In this document: piece by piece, positions 7,489-16,959 of the stretch
How positions within the stretch are numbered: position 1 is the first letter of the stretch
Layout of the letters: each line of letters begins with the position of its first letter
NCBI GenBank assembly: GCA_035602605.1
Contig: DATNLZ010000084.1
Span: 1 to 64,000, forward strand
Source of the DNA: DASQHY01 sp035602605
GTDB lineage: Bacteria; Acidobacteriota; Terriglobia; Acidiferrales; UBA7541
Length of the DNA: 64,000 nt
Reading direction: 5' to 3'
Position numbers and translations under genes: made by a program
The notes under the pieces: model-generated
Told to the model about the DNA's origin: nothing
What the model saw: only the letters and a program-made list of their open reading frames with translations
Databases searched by the model: none

Positions 7489-10400
7489 ATGCGACTATAT
7501 TTCCGTGTGCTTGTGGTGTTGATTGCGATATTTGGTTGTAGCACAGCTTTGTGGTGCCAGGAAGTTACAGGCAGTATCGCAGGTACTGTCAAGGATCAGA
7601 CGGGAGCGGTGGTATCCGGGGCGACCGTCACGATTACAAACACAGATAAGAATGTGGTAGTGCGCACTTTGACTACCGCGTCGAATGGGGATTACTCCGC
7701 TCCGCTCCTTCCCATTGGACATTACTCGGTCGCAGTCGAGGCATCAGGATTCAAAAAGACGGTGGAAACTGGAATTGAACTGAATGTCAACGACAAGTTG
7801 ACGATTGCTCTGACGCTGGAACTTGGCGGCGCACAAGAAACCGTGACGGTCGAAGCTAGTCCCTTGCAAGTGGAGTTGCAGAGCGCGACGGCTGGCAACG
7901 TCGTCTCAGGAACACAGATTCGTGAGCTGGCGCTCACCAGCCGCAACTATGCGCAACTGGTTTCGCTCGTGCCTGGCGTTTCCTCGACCTCCAGTACCGA
8001 CCAAATGTACGTCGGAGCGTTTTCGCCCATCGGCACCAACGTGGTTACTTTCTCGATGAATGGCGGCCGCACCAGCCAAAATAACTGGACCATCGATGGC
8101 TTCGACAACGTGGATCGTGGCGCGAATTTGACGCTACTCTCTTTCCCAAGCGTGGACGCCATCTCTGAATTCAAAGTTTTGCGCGGGCAATATGAACCGG
8201 AGTTTGGCCGCGCTGGCGGGGGGCAAGTGAGCGTGGTCACCCGCTCCGGCACCAGCGCGTTTCACGGGGGCGGGTACGAGTTCTTCCGCAACAACGTCCT
8301 GAACGCCAATTCGTTCTTTAACAACGCAGGTGGAATTAAACGGCCACTGCTTCGGTACAACAATTTTGGCTGGACTGTGGGTGGTCCGGCTTTTATCCCT
8401 GGCGTGTACAACACCGCACGCAACAAGACGTTCTTTTTCTTTTCTCAGGAGTTCCGCCGCGTTATTACGTACAGCAACCCCACCGGTACAATAGCGACGG
8501 CGAATGAGCGGCAGGGGATTTTCAGCCACCCTGTTTGCATCCAGCGGTCAGGCACGAAATGCGATGACGCCAACATTGTCACTAGAATTCCCAGCACCTC
8601 GTTCAGCCGTTTGGCCTCAGCTTATCTTCAAGACATCTGGTCCCACGTACCACTGCCCAATGACACAACTGACCCGCACTTGTTGCGCAGCAGTTTGCGG
8701 AATGTTTTCAACTTCCGCGAAGAACTGATAAAGATCGACCACGTATTCGGCCCTAAGCTGACCATGAACGGCAAGATCCTTCGCGACAACATCCCGACCA
8801 TTGAGCCCGGTGGCCTGTTCACGACTTCCCCCTTGCCGGGCATTTCCACTACCAGCACCAACTCCCCAGGGCATAATTACACCATCAACACCACTGCCGC
8901 GCTTTCTCCGCGATTATTGATTAATGCTGGTTACGGCTACTCCTACGGCGCCATTCTCAGCCGTGTTTTGGGCCTGCTCAATTCAACGACTGCGCCTAAC
9001 ATCAAGCCGAACATGCCGTTTCCCAATTCCCAGGGACGCGTGCCGAACATCTCCCTTACAGGTGGCGCAGGTCTTTCCACCTTCGGTCCGTACGATGATT
9101 TGAATTTTAACCATACCGCTCATGGCAGCGTCAGTCGCATTGTCGGATCGCATACCTTTAAAGCCGGAATCACGTACTATCATTACCGCAAGACGGAAAA
9201 TGCCGGAAGCGGACCACAAGGCTCCTTCAGCTTCAACAACGCGCGTAATCCAAATCCTTGCCCAACACCCCCGACCGCAACCTGTACCTTGCCTTTTGAG
9301 CAAGCCTGGGCGAACTTTCTGGTGGGAAGTACTTCCAGCTTCAACCAGGCTAATATCGACATTACCCCGGACATTCAAACCAACCAGATCGAAATGTACG
9401 GCCAGGATCAGTACCGCGTCTTGCCGAATCTGACGTTGAGCTACGGCGTGCGCTATTCTCTTTTCCGGCAGCCGACTGACGCCAAGGGCCTCTTGAGCAA
9501 CTTCGACCCGAGGGCCTACGATCCGAGCAAGGTGCCTTGCATCGGCCTCGACGGCAACATCGATCCGACCTGCGGCGCTTCCTCAACACCGGGATTAACC
9601 GAGGGCAGCTTCGATGCACTGAATGGCCTAGTCTTTCAAGGCAAGAACGCTTTCTATGGCGGCAAGGTATCCAGCGAAGATAACAAGAACATTGCGCCGC
9701 GCATCGGCCTCGTTTGGGACCCCTTTAAAGACGGGAAGACGGCGATCCGGGCGGGATACGGTCTTTTCTATGACGCCATTCTGTTCGGTAACTACGAAAT
9801 CAATATCTTTAACAATCCGCCCACCGTCCAGACCGTCATTATACCCAACACCTCGTTCGACGACCCGCGTTCAGGGACACCTTCGGTCAGCCGGGCGCCC
9901 AAGCGCTTGCGCAGCCTAGGTCCGACCCCCTACCGTTCGCCGTACAGCGAACAGTACAGCCTCGACGTTCAGCGCGACCTTGGCCGCGGATTTCTCCTGG
10001 ATGTGGGTTACTACGGCTCGCAGGCCCATCATCTTATCGGACAGATAGATATTAATCAGCCGCAGCCGAATGCGTACCGCACGCAGATCCGCCAGTGCTC
10101 CTCGGGGGTGACTACCAACTGCCTAGCCCCTGGCGCTTTTATCGTGTCGGATACTACTCCGCTTCTTAATCGCATCCGGCCCTTCCGAGGGTATGTGGGA
10201 ATTGACGCCAATCGCTCCGACTTCAACTCCAACTACAATTCGTTTCAGCTTCAGATGCAGAAAAGATTCCGCAGCAACTCGCTCGTGAATATCGCCTACA
10301 CATGGTCCCGCTCGATGACCGACAACCAGACCGACCGCAGCACCGCTGCCCAGGATAGCTACTGCGCGCACAACTGCGAATACGGGCCGAGCCAATCGGA

Positions 10401-10950
10401 CCGGCGCCACATTTTCACGGCGAACTTCATCTACGATCTGCCGTTCTTTAAAGCGCAGCAAGGATTGACCGGTCACTTGCTAGGAGGCTGGGAGTTCAGC
10501 GGGATCGTCACTGCGCAAACTGGCACCCCGATTACGATTCTCACTCTGGCCAACCAGGATCCCACAGGGCAGGGCTGCCTTGGACCCAGCCCCTGCAGCG
10601 TGCGTCCCGATATGATCGGGAATCCAAATGCGGCCGCATCACACACCTTTAGCCAATGGTTCGACACGTCCACTTTCCGCGATGTACCCGCCGGGCAGTT
10701 CCGCAACGGCACCTCGCCTCGCGGCGGCGTGCGCGGGCCCGGTTTCTGGCGCACAGACTTGGCGCTGTTTAAAACCACGCAGGTTACCGAGCGCGTCAGT
10801 ACTCAGCTGAGAGTCGAGAGTCTCAATACATTTAACCACACCAACCCGGTCTGCTGCGGCTCAACGTCTCTCGGTTCTTCGTCATTCGGGAAAATCCTGA
10901 GCACACGCGATCCTCGGGTCGTGCAGTTAGGTCTGAAGTTGAATTTTTGA
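7489..10950 (+). CDS. TonB-dependent receptor, Oar-like, with N-terminal carboxypeptidase-regulatory-like domain
   Basis: About 1153 residues from the ATG at 7489 (GGGAG just upstream); an in-frame ATG at 7456 is less likely. After a signal peptide (MRLYFRVLVVLIAIFGCSTALWCQ) comes an Ig-like regulatory domain (GSIAGTVKDQTGAVVSGATVTI, about residues 26-110). Next is a plug-like region with NGGRTSQNNWTIDGFDN and the plug exit motif GRAGGGQVSVVTRSGT, then a long beta-barrel rich in aromatic strands that ends in phenylalanine (GLKLNF). This architecture is the large outer-membrane transporter family abundant in Acidobacteria, presumed to import oligomers such as glycans or peptides with TonB energy. 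The substrate cannot be inferred. It appears intact, unlike its relative at 47751. Confidence 0.9.
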   Translation: MRLYFRVLVVLIAIFGCSTALWCQEVTGSIAGTVKDQTGAVVSGATVTITNTDKNVVVRTLTTASNGDYSAPLLPIGHYSVAVEASGFKKTVETGIELNVNDKLTIALTLELGGAQETVTVEASPLQVELQSATAGNVVSGTQIRELALTSRNYAQLVSLVPGVSSTSSTDQMYVGAFSPIGTNVVTFSMNGGRTSQNNWTIDGFDNVDRGANLTLLSFPSVDAISEFKVLRGQYEPEFGRAGGGQVSVVTRSGTSAFHGGGYEFFRNNVLNANSFFNNAGGIKRPLLRYNNFGWTVGGPAFIPGVYNTARNKTFFFFSQEFRRVITYSNPTGTIATANERQGIFSHPVCIQRSGTKCDDANIVTRIPSTSFSRLASAYLQDIWSHVPLPNDTTDPHLLRSSLRNVFNFREELIKIDHVFGPKLTMNGKILRDNIPTIEPGGLFTTSPLPGISTTSTNSPGHNYTINTTAALSPRLLINAGYGYSYGAILSRVLGLLNSTTAPNIKPNMPFPNSQGRVPNISLTGGAGLSTFGPYDDLNFNHTAHGSVSRIVGSHTFKAGITYYHYRKTENAGSGPQGSFSFNNARNPNPCPTPPTATCTLPFEQAWANFLVGSTSSFNQANIDITPDIQTNQIEMYGQDQYRVLPNLTLSYGVRYSLFRQPTDAKGLLSNFDPRAYDPSKVPCIGLDGNIDPTCGASSTPGLTEGSFDALNGLVFQGKNAFYGGKVSSEDNKNIAPRIGLVWDPFKDGKTAIRAGYGLFYDAILFGNYEINIFNNPPTVQTVIIPNTSFDDPRSGTPSVSRAPKRLRSLGPTPYRSPYSEQYSLDVQRDLGRGFLLDVGYYGSQAHHLIGQIDINQPQPNAYRTQIRQCSSGVTTNCLAPGAFIVSDTTPLLNRIRPFRGYVGIDANRSDFNSNYNSFQLQMQKRFRSNSLVNIAYTWSRSMTDNQTDRSTAAQDSYCAHNCEYGPSQSDRRHIFTANFIYDLPFFKAQQGLTGHLLGGWEFSGIVTAQTGTPITILTLANQDPTGQGCLGPSPCSVRPDMIGNPNAAASHTFSQWFDTSTFRDVPAGQFRNGTSPRGGVRGPGFWRTDLALFKTTQVTERVSTQLRVESLNTFNHTNPVCCGSTSLGSSSFGKILSTRDPRVVQLGLKLNF

Positions 10951-11115
10951 GCTAATATCTCTTTGGTGGAGATCACCGGGCGTTAGAGACTACGTTTTCC
11001 CGGCGGGCCCCGCGGTCTAGTTTACCAGCAGAAATTGCGGAAGGACGAGAGGGGCGGCCGGTGGTGGAACGGCGCGCCCCATTTTGTCCGATAGTGCTGT
11101 GGAGCTCAGTTCACC

Positions 11116-11583
11116 TTACTGATCTTTCATGCCCAGGTAGTGCAGGGTGCGATGGCGGATTTGACCGACCTGGCGATTCAAAAAATGTTTTCGCCCGAGA
11201 AAGGGAAATACCGGCGAACGGCGTTGTGACAAACGATTGATGGCCAGATTCAACCGAATATCGCGGCGCGCGTATTTCAATCCCGTGTTGAGCGTTTCGA
11301 CCGCGTCTTCGCGGCGACCCGCAACCAAATAGACTTCGGCAAGATTCAAATAAAGCTGGGCCTGGTTGCGCTTCATGCGTACCGCCGTGTCGCACAATTC
11401 TTCCGCCTCAGCCCACTTGCGCTCGGCACGAGCCACAACAACGCCGAGATAGGAACGATAATAGGGATTGTGGCGGTCGAGCTCTACGGCACGGCGCATA
11501 TGTGGCAGAGCCTTACCAGCATAGTTTCCCCGCAGCAACGACAGCGCTTCCTTGAACTCACGGAAAGCTTCGGTATCAATCAT
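11116..11583 (-). CDS. Small TPR-repeat protein
   Basis: 155 residues with about three tetratricopeptide-like helical repeats, for example AGKALPHMRRAVELDRHNPYYRSYLGVV, AEELCDTAVRMKRNQAQLYLNLAEVYL and AVETLNTGLKYARRDIRLNLAINRL. There is no signal peptide or membrane segment, so it is likely a cytoplasmic adaptor. The C-terminal 40 residues are basic. It stands alone, facing the TonB-dependent receptor gene tail to tail. No partner can be named. Confidence 0.75.
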   Translation of the reverse strand: MIDTEAFREFKEALSLLRGNYAGKALPHMRRAVELDRHNPYYRSYLGVVVARAERKWAEAEELCDTAVRMKRNQAQLYLNLAEVYLVAGRREDAVETLNTGLKYARRDIRLNLAINRLSQRRSPVFPFLGRKHFLNRQVGQIRHRTLHYLGMKDQ

Positions 11584-11875
11584 GTTGGAATTCTCCCCGG
11601 ACGCACCTTCCGCGCAGACCTCGCGGCCCGGCCCCCAAGAAGTGCGTCTGAATTTTTAGAAAAGTTGAGGTAAACGAATCGAAACGCGCGACGGTTCCAC
11701 GGTGATCGAGAAGGAGTTGTTGGTGAAACCCCATTGCAACCTCGGAGAAGAGCTTAGATCGCGGCGGGCCCTGGGGCTACTGAACTTGGGGACAGTCTTA
11801 GGACAGCGGGCCGGCCGATAGGAAACGCCAGGATAGGTACAGGTGATTCGGACCGCCGCAGGCCGAAAATGGTGA

Positions 11876-12997
11876 TCATGCGCGGCGCCACTTCTTCCAG
11901 TCCCGGGTGATCTCCGCAGCCATGCTTTTGGCGGCCCAGAGGAGCCACTTACCCGAACGTTTTGCGAGATCTTTGCGAACCGCCGGAATCGCCGACCGAC
12001 TGGCAAGATGGATATTGGCGGTTTCCCAGCCCATGGAATAGAGCAGTCGCGTTTCGTCACGCTTTTCCGGGAGCGAACTCAATTCGATGCGCGAACAATC
12101 GGGAGCCAGGCGACGGACCATCCAAGGCACCTGATAACGGACGCAAGAGTCGGGGACACGCACCGCCTTGGAAATGAGTTTCGGGCTGAGAATCGGCAGA
12201 TTCCGCTTGGTCCCGGTGGCCCAAATACAGGCCGATGGCCGCACGCCTTTTGCTTCGCGAGCAATATACCCTCCGCCCCAATCGGCCAGTGCGACGATTC
12301 GTGGATGGCCCAGGCTGCCCAATCCCGCAAGGCGACGAAGGAGTGAGTAGGCCATCCCTTTTTGGGGCAGGGTCTCTTCGATCAGCTTCCTGGCATCACG
12401 GGGAATCTCACCCGTGATCCTGGGAAGGCTTTTCATTCTGGCCCAAAAATGCACGGGATCACGCAGCTCATTCAGGGCGATCTTGCGAAGCCAGCTGTGG
12501 TCTTCGGCGAGCACGAAGGCTCGCCCACCGGCGCGAAGCGAATCGCGGTAACCGTCTTCGATGGCTTTGCAGGCGTTAGCGCCGCCAATGCAAAGGCCCT
12601 CTATCGCGATCGCCAGATGAGCGCTGGTGGCCAGGCGCACGAGGTCGGCCGTATAGGCAAAAGGGAATACTTCGTCGAAATCGTTGATGCCCCAAATGAG
12701 GCGGCCTTCCATGTCTCGCCAGGTGCCGAAATTCTCGACGTGCAGATCGCCAACGGCGAGGACTTTGGGAGCGGCGGAAAGTTTGGGACAAATCTGCGGC
12801 CAAAGTTGCGCCCAGCGGTAGAACGCGGCGCGGAGGAACGCAAATGGAGAGGTCGACATCTCGAGGTGCTTGTACTTGATATCGTGCGGAACAAGGCTTA
12901 CGTGAGCCGCCAGCCATCGCTCGAAATTCTCGGTTGCTTCTTGAATTTTCACGGTCGATTTGTAGTTTGTAAACCGGTTCGGCTCAGGAAAGAGCAC
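11876..12997 (-). CDS. DUF2252 family protein
   Basis: 373 residues. The motifs VGDLHVENFGTW and WGINDFDEVFPFAYTADLVRLA are the hallmarks of DUF2252, a family of unknown function with a kinase-like fold in which these motifs resemble phosphotransferase active-site loops. It begins at a GTG whose 14 nt overlap the end of glyA, so translation is probably coupled to it. I see no good ribosome-binding site of its own. The biochemical role is not established. Any phosphotransferase activity is inference from fold similarity. Confidence 0.8.
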   Translation of the reverse strand: MLFPEPNRFTNYKSTVKIQEATENFERWLAAHVSLVPHDIKYKHLEMSTSPFAFLRAAFYRWAQLWPQICPKLSAAPKVLAVGDLHVENFGTWRDMEGRLIWGINDFDEVFPFAYTADLVRLATSAHLAIAIEGLCIGGANACKAIEDGYRDSLRAGGRAFVLAEDHSWLRKIALNELRDPVHFWARMKSLPRITGEIPRDARKLIEETLPQKGMAYSLLRRLAGLGSLGHPRIVALADWGGGYIAREAKGVRPSACIWATGTKRNLPILSPKLISKAVRVPDSCVRYQVPWMVRRLAPDCSRIELSSLPEKRDETRLLYSMGWETANIHLASRSAIPAVRKDLAKRSGKWLLWAAKSMAAEITRDWKKWRRA

Positions 12998-14315
12998 TCT
13001 GTGTCTGCGCTACATAAGGCAGGCCGTCGGCGCCGCGAACGCGCTTTTGGTAAACGGGGAAACGCGCGGCGAGGTCGGAAACTTCGTTGCGAACACGCTG
13101 TTCGACAACAGTATCGCCGATGTGCGAGAGGACTTCGGTGACCCATGCGGCGATTTGGTCCATCTCCGGCTCGCGCATACCGCGGGTGGTCACCGAAGGA
13201 CTGCCCAGCCGGATTCCTCCGGCTTTAACGGGCGGAAGAGGATCGAAGGGGATCGAATTCTTGTTCACGGTGATGCCGGCGCGGTCGAGTGCTTGCTCGG
13301 CGTTGCGGCCTGTAATTCCGCGAGAATGCAATTCTATGAGGAACAGGTGATTATCCGTGCCTCCGCTAACCACGCGGAAGCCGCGCTTCGAAACGGCGGC
13401 AGCCATCGCTTGGGCGTTAATCACAACTTGCTTCTGATATTCGCGAAATTCCGGCTGCATCGCTTCTTTTAGGCAGACGGCCTTGGCTGCAATGATGTGC
13501 ACAAGCGGTCCGCCCTGGATGCCGGGAAACGTGGTGCGGTCCAAATCTTTCCCGTACTGCGGACGGCAGAGCACCAGACCGCCGCGGGGTCCGCGAAGCG
13601 TCTTGTGGGTTGTCGTGGAAACCAAATCCGCATGAGGAATTGGGCTTGGATGGACGCCGGCCGCGACCAGGCCGGCAATGTGGGCCATGTCCACAAAGAA
13701 GATTGCACCGACGGATTTGGCTATTTTCGCGAGACGCTCAAAATCAAAAGTGCGCGCGTACGCACTGGCGCCGGCCACCAGCATTTTGGGCGTATGTTCC
13801 CGGGCAAGCTTTTCAACTTCGTCGTAGTCAATGGTCTCGGTGTCCTGGCGGACGCCATAGGCCACAAATTTGTACATTTTCCCGGAAAAATTCAGCGGGT
13901 GACCATGAGTGAGGTGCCCACCGTGCGCGAGATTCATGCCCAGTACCGTGTCGCCAGGCTGCAGCACGGACATATAGACGGCAATGTTCGCTTGCGTGCC
14001 AGAGTGGGCCTGAACATTGGCATATTCGGCGCCGAAAAGTTCTTTGGCGCGATCGATGGCCAATTGCTCGGCTTTGTCGGCAAATTCGCAGCCGCCGTAA
14101 TAGCGCTTGCCGGGATAGCCTTCCGCATATTTATTGGTAAAAATGGAACCCATGGCTTCGAGGACGGCTTCAGAGACGAGGTTTTCTGACGGGATCAATT
14201 CAAGGCCGGTGGCTTGTCGACGCGCTTCATCGCGCAGAATCGCGGCGATTTCCGGGTCAACCTGGTTGAGCGAAAGATTCATGCGGATGTTCGCAGGTGA
14301 GTTGTTGGGGGTCAT
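12984..14315 (-). CDS. glyA: Serine hydroxymethyltransferase
   Basis: 443 residues from the ATG at 14315. An upstream in-frame start would add 27 residues that do not look like the family. It converts serine plus tetrahydrofolate to glycine and methylene-tetrahydrofolate, feeding one-carbon metabolism. Diagnostic motifs: LELIPSENLVSEAVLEAMGS, NKYAEGYPGKRYYGGCE, VQAHSGTQAN, and the PLP-lysine segment VSTTTHKTLRGPRGG. The length is slightly above the usual 415-430. A DUF2252 gene overlaps its 3' end. metK and ahcY, which use the same one-carbon pool, lie 14 kb away. Confidence 0.97.
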   Translation of the reverse strand: MTPNNSPANIRMNLSLNQVDPEIAAILRDEARRQATGLELIPSENLVSEAVLEAMGSIFTNKYAEGYPGKRYYGGCEFADKAEQLAIDRAKELFGAEYANVQAHSGTQANIAVYMSVLQPGDTVLGMNLAHGGHLTHGHPLNFSGKMYKFVAYGVRQDTETIDYDEVEKLAREHTPKMLVAGASAYARTFDFERLAKIAKSVGAIFFVDMAHIAGLVAAGVHPSPIPHADLVSTTTHKTLRGPRGGLVLCRPQYGKDLDRTTFPGIQGGPLVHIIAAKAVCLKEAMQPEFREYQKQVVINAQAMAAAVSKRGFRVVSGGTDNHLFLIELHSRGITGRNAEQALDRAGITVNKNSIPFDPLPPVKAGGIRLGSPSVTTRGMREPEMDQIAAWVTEVLSHIGDTVVEQRVRNEVSDLAARFPVYQKRVRGADGLPYVAQTQSALS

Positions 14316-14806
14316 TGGTCTCTTTCTGGCGGACGTGGATCGCTCGATTCCTACACGCCCGCCAGCGATTCTACGGAATCGCCCGGCGGTTTTCAATGAG
14401 ACAAAGCTCGCTAAGGAATTGCAGGCGGAAGTTTCCTAACTCAGCGCTGTGCGGAAGCAACGCCCCGGCGACTCATACTGAGGCCAGCAATCAACAGCAC
14501 AGCCGACACTGCGATGAAAAAGTGAGAAGCCGACTGCCCTGCATCTGCATGCAACCTTCACCCTCTCCTGATGCTGGTCTTATTGCTTTTGTCGCCAGTG
14601 CAATTCTTGGCCGCATGGTTCACTACTGCTAAATTCGTCGGTTTTAAGGTTGCGGGTCAAACGGTTTTTGCTGCACACGATCCGCACAACTTGAAACTAA
14701 GGTAGGAGCAAGAGCTTGGATTGACAAGGTGTAGCGCGTCCAGTACGCTTTTGCGTTTACACAGCTTGAGAAATTCTAGCTTGAGGAGACTGCTGCGGCA
14801 GAGCGA
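14316..14806. other. Divergent intergenic region between glyA and proS
   Basis: About 490 nt with no convincing gene on either strand. It contains a promoter candidate for proS at 14721-14749. No T-box specifier and antiterminator arrangement or other riboswitch could be recognised by eye. Confidence 0.4.
14721..14749 (+). promoter_or_regulatory. Candidate promoter for proS
   Basis: Perfect TTGACA at 14721-14726, a 17-bp spacer and a weak -10 TACGCT at 14744-14749. It would place the RNA start about 50 nt before the proS ATG. Confidence 0.4.
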
Positions 14807-16246
14807 ATGGCTGACCAGAAATTGCCGTCCCGTACGGAAGATTTTTCAGAGTGGTACAACCAGCTGGTGTTGCGCGCGGAGCTTGCCGACTACGCTCCGG
14901 TACGCGGATGCATGATCGTGCGGCCCTACGGCTGGGCTCTGTGGGAAAACATTACCGCGGCGCTAGACCGGCGGTTCAAGGCCACCGGCCACGTCAACGC
15001 TGCGTTTCCGCTGCTGATCCCGCGAAGCTTTATTGATAAAGAACAATCTCATGTGGCTGGATTTTCGCCGGAACTCGCGGTGGTTACGCACGGGGGGGGA
15101 GTCGAACTCGAAGAGCCGCTGGTGATTCGTCCCACCTCGGAAACGATTGTAGGTCATGCGTATGCGAAGTGGATTCAGTCCTATCGCGACTTGCCGGTGT
15201 TAATCAACCAGTGGAACAACGTGGTGCGATGGGAGCTGCGCACGAAACTATTTCTCCGGACCCTGGAATTTTTCTGGCAGGAAGGGCACACCGCTCACGC
15301 AACCTACGAAGAGGCAGAAGCCGAGACCCGGCAGATGCTGGACATCTACGCCGACTTCGCGATCAATGATGCCGCGATTCCAGTGATCCCTGGAAAAAAA
15401 TCAGAAGCGGAGCGGTTTGCTGGGGCCGACCAGACCTATTCGATCGAGGCCATGATGGGCGATGGCAAGGCTCTTCAGTCGGGAACTTCGCACAACCTAG
15501 GGCAGAATTTCGCCAGGGCCTTCGAGATTCGATACCTGGACAAGAATGGCGTGCTGCAATACTGCTGGACGACTTCGTGGGGGCTTTCGACGCGCGTGGT
15601 GGGAGCCATGATTATGGTTCATGGGGACGATCAGGGACTCATCCTGCCCCCGAAGCTGGCGCCGCATCAAGTTGTGATTGTTCCCATCTTTAAAAACGAT
15701 GAAGAGAAATCGCAGGTGATGGACGCGGCGCGGAAGGTGCGCGCCGAGCTTATTGCGACGGGGATTCGCGTGGTGATGGACGAGCGGGAAGGCGTGAGTC
15801 CGGGCTTCAAGTTTAATGACTGGGAAATGCGAGGAGTGCCTCTGCGCATCGAACTTGGGCCCAAAGATGTGGCCAAGGGAAGCGTGGTGGTGGCAAGGCG
15901 CGACAAACCCGGCAAGGAAGGGAAGTCCTTTGTATCGCAACAGGGTTTGGCTGAACAAGTTCGGAAGATTCTTGTAGACGTTCAGCAGGCTCTGCATGAC
16001 CGGGCCCTGGCGTTTCGCAAAGCGCATACCCGTGAGCCGAATGACTACCAGGAATTCAAGCAGGCTGTGGAAACTGGATTTGCATTTTCGCCGTGGTGCG
16101 GCAGTAGCGACTGCGAGGAGAAAATTAAGGAAGAGACTAAAGCTACAATGCGATGCATTCCTCTCGAACAGCCGGTCCAAGCTGGACTGTGCATTTACTG
16201 TAAACGATCCTCCAAAGAACGGGCCATTTTCGCGCGCGCGTATTAG
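14807..16246 (+). CDS. proS: Prolyl-tRNA synthetase (short, archaeal/eukaryotic-like type)
   Basis: 479 residues, the compact ProS form without the editing insertion of the 570-residue bacterial type. It charges tRNA-Pro with proline. Class II motifs are visible: motif 2 around RWELRTKLFLRTLEFFWQEGHTAH and motif 3 around GLSTRVVGAMIMVHGDDQGL. An anticodon-binding domain starts near PHQVVIVPIF. The C-terminal zinc-type domain has WCGSSDC and GLCIYCKRSSKERAIFARAY, typical of this subtype. No strong Shine-Dalgarno precedes the ATG, but the alignment-like start MADQKLPSRTEDFSEWYNQLV fits the family. Confidence 0.96.
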   Translation: MADQKLPSRTEDFSEWYNQLVLRAELADYAPVRGCMIVRPYGWALWENITAALDRRFKATGHVNAAFPLLIPRSFIDKEQSHVAGFSPELAVVTHGGGVELEEPLVIRPTSETIVGHAYAKWIQSYRDLPVLINQWNNVVRWELRTKLFLRTLEFFWQEGHTAHATYEEAEAETRQMLDIYADFAINDAAIPVIPGKKSEAERFAGADQTYSIEAMMGDGKALQSGTSHNLGQNFARAFEIRYLDKNGVLQYCWTTSWGLSTRVVGAMIMVHGDDQGLILPPKLAPHQVVIVPIFKNDEEKSQVMDAARKVRAELIATGIRVVMDEREGVSPGFKFNDWEMRGVPLRIELGPKDVAKGSVVVARRDKPGKEGKSFVSQQGLAEQVRKILVDVQQALHDRALAFRKAHTREPNDYQEFKQAVETGFAFSPWCGSSDCEEKIKEETKATMRCIPLEQPVQAGLCIYCKRSSKERAIFARAY

Positions 16247-16373
16247 CTCATCCTCATCACCGGGCTATAAGGCCCATACCCTTCCAGGCCTTGCCGAGCC
16301 CCCGTTCGCTTCTGGCGAATTGCGGGTGGGAGCAGGTGGGTAACTCTTGCCAAACTCATCATCAGGGCGACCC

Positions 16374-16402
16374 TCGACACTGAGGAACTGCGATGCTAGC
16401 AT
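16374..16402 (+). promoter_or_regulatory. Promoter with extended -10, palindrome over -10
   Basis: TCGACA at 16374-16379, a 17-bp spacer, TAGCAT at 16397-16402, with TG one base upstream of the -10 (extended -10). The -10 lies inside the palindrome GATGCTAGCATC (16392-16403), also found at the metK promoter. Transcription would start near 16409, which excludes the in-frame ATG at 16393 as a start codon for the next gene. Confidence 0.6.
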
Positions 16403-16467
16403 CAAATTGTTATCGTATAAGCCAGTACAAACGATGTGTGCGTGCCGGCGACGGCCAGAGGTTTCCC

Positions 16468-16896
16468 ATGTACGAACTTTGGAATGAATTGGATGATTCG
16501 GCAACCTTCATGAGAGACCTTCAACAACGAAGGCGGCGGAATCAGTTGGGCGCAGGGCAGCTAAAGGCCATCGTAGTAACGATCGTTCTCGTGCTGCTAG
16601 TGTATATCGGCTGGAAACTGGTGCCACCTTACATTAGCGACTACCAACTCCATGACAAGATCGTGGAAGAAGCGCGGTATGCCACGGTGAATCGACGCAC
16701 TGACGAAGAGCTCCGAAAAATTATCTTCCAGGAGATCCAAGACTTAGGCATCCCAGCCCGCCTTGAAGACATCAAAGTTGATAATACGGCGCGTTCGGTG
16801 CGCATTACCGTCGATTACACAGTGCCGGTAGACGTATTGGGCTATCACGCTGTATTGCATTTCACGCCCACCTCAGAGAACAAGGCTCTCACCTAA
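16468..16896 (+). CDS. Bitopic membrane protein of unknown function
   Basis: 142 residues from the ATG at 16468, supported by AGAGG upstream and by a promoter whose RNA starts near 16409. A basic cytoplasmic segment (QQRRRRNQ) precedes one transmembrane helix (about 30-50, AIVVTIVLVLLVYIGWKLV). An extracytoplasmic domain of about 90 residues follows, ending in a beta-rich part (IKVDNTARSVRITVDYTVPVDVLGYHAVLHF). The layout recalls DUF4845-type proteins, but I am not certain of the family. It heads a + strand run of envelope genes directly before the penicillin-binding protein. Confidence 0.7.
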   Translation: MYELWNELDDSATFMRDLQQRRRRNQLGAGQLKAIVVTIVLVLLVYIGWKLVPPYISDYQLHDKIVEEARYATVNRRTDEELRKIIFQEIQDLGIPARLEDIKVDNTARSVRITVDYTVPVDVLGYHAVLHFTPTSENKALT

Positions 16897-16959
16897 GGCG
16901 TCCGTGCTCGTCCAAGCAGAAAAGGTCGCGACGCTGCTGAGCCGCTAACGGAGGAATGA

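Noticed and set aside
13497..14189. 230-codon open frame antisense to glyA
   Set aside because: Shadow frame; glyA on the other strand is certain.
14316..14806. T-box or other leader RNA before proS
   Set aside because: No T-box consensus or antiterminator could be found by eye.
16393..16467. Upstream in-frame ATG for the bitopic protein
   Set aside because: It overlaps the -10 element of the promoter that drives the gene, so it would not be in the mRNA.
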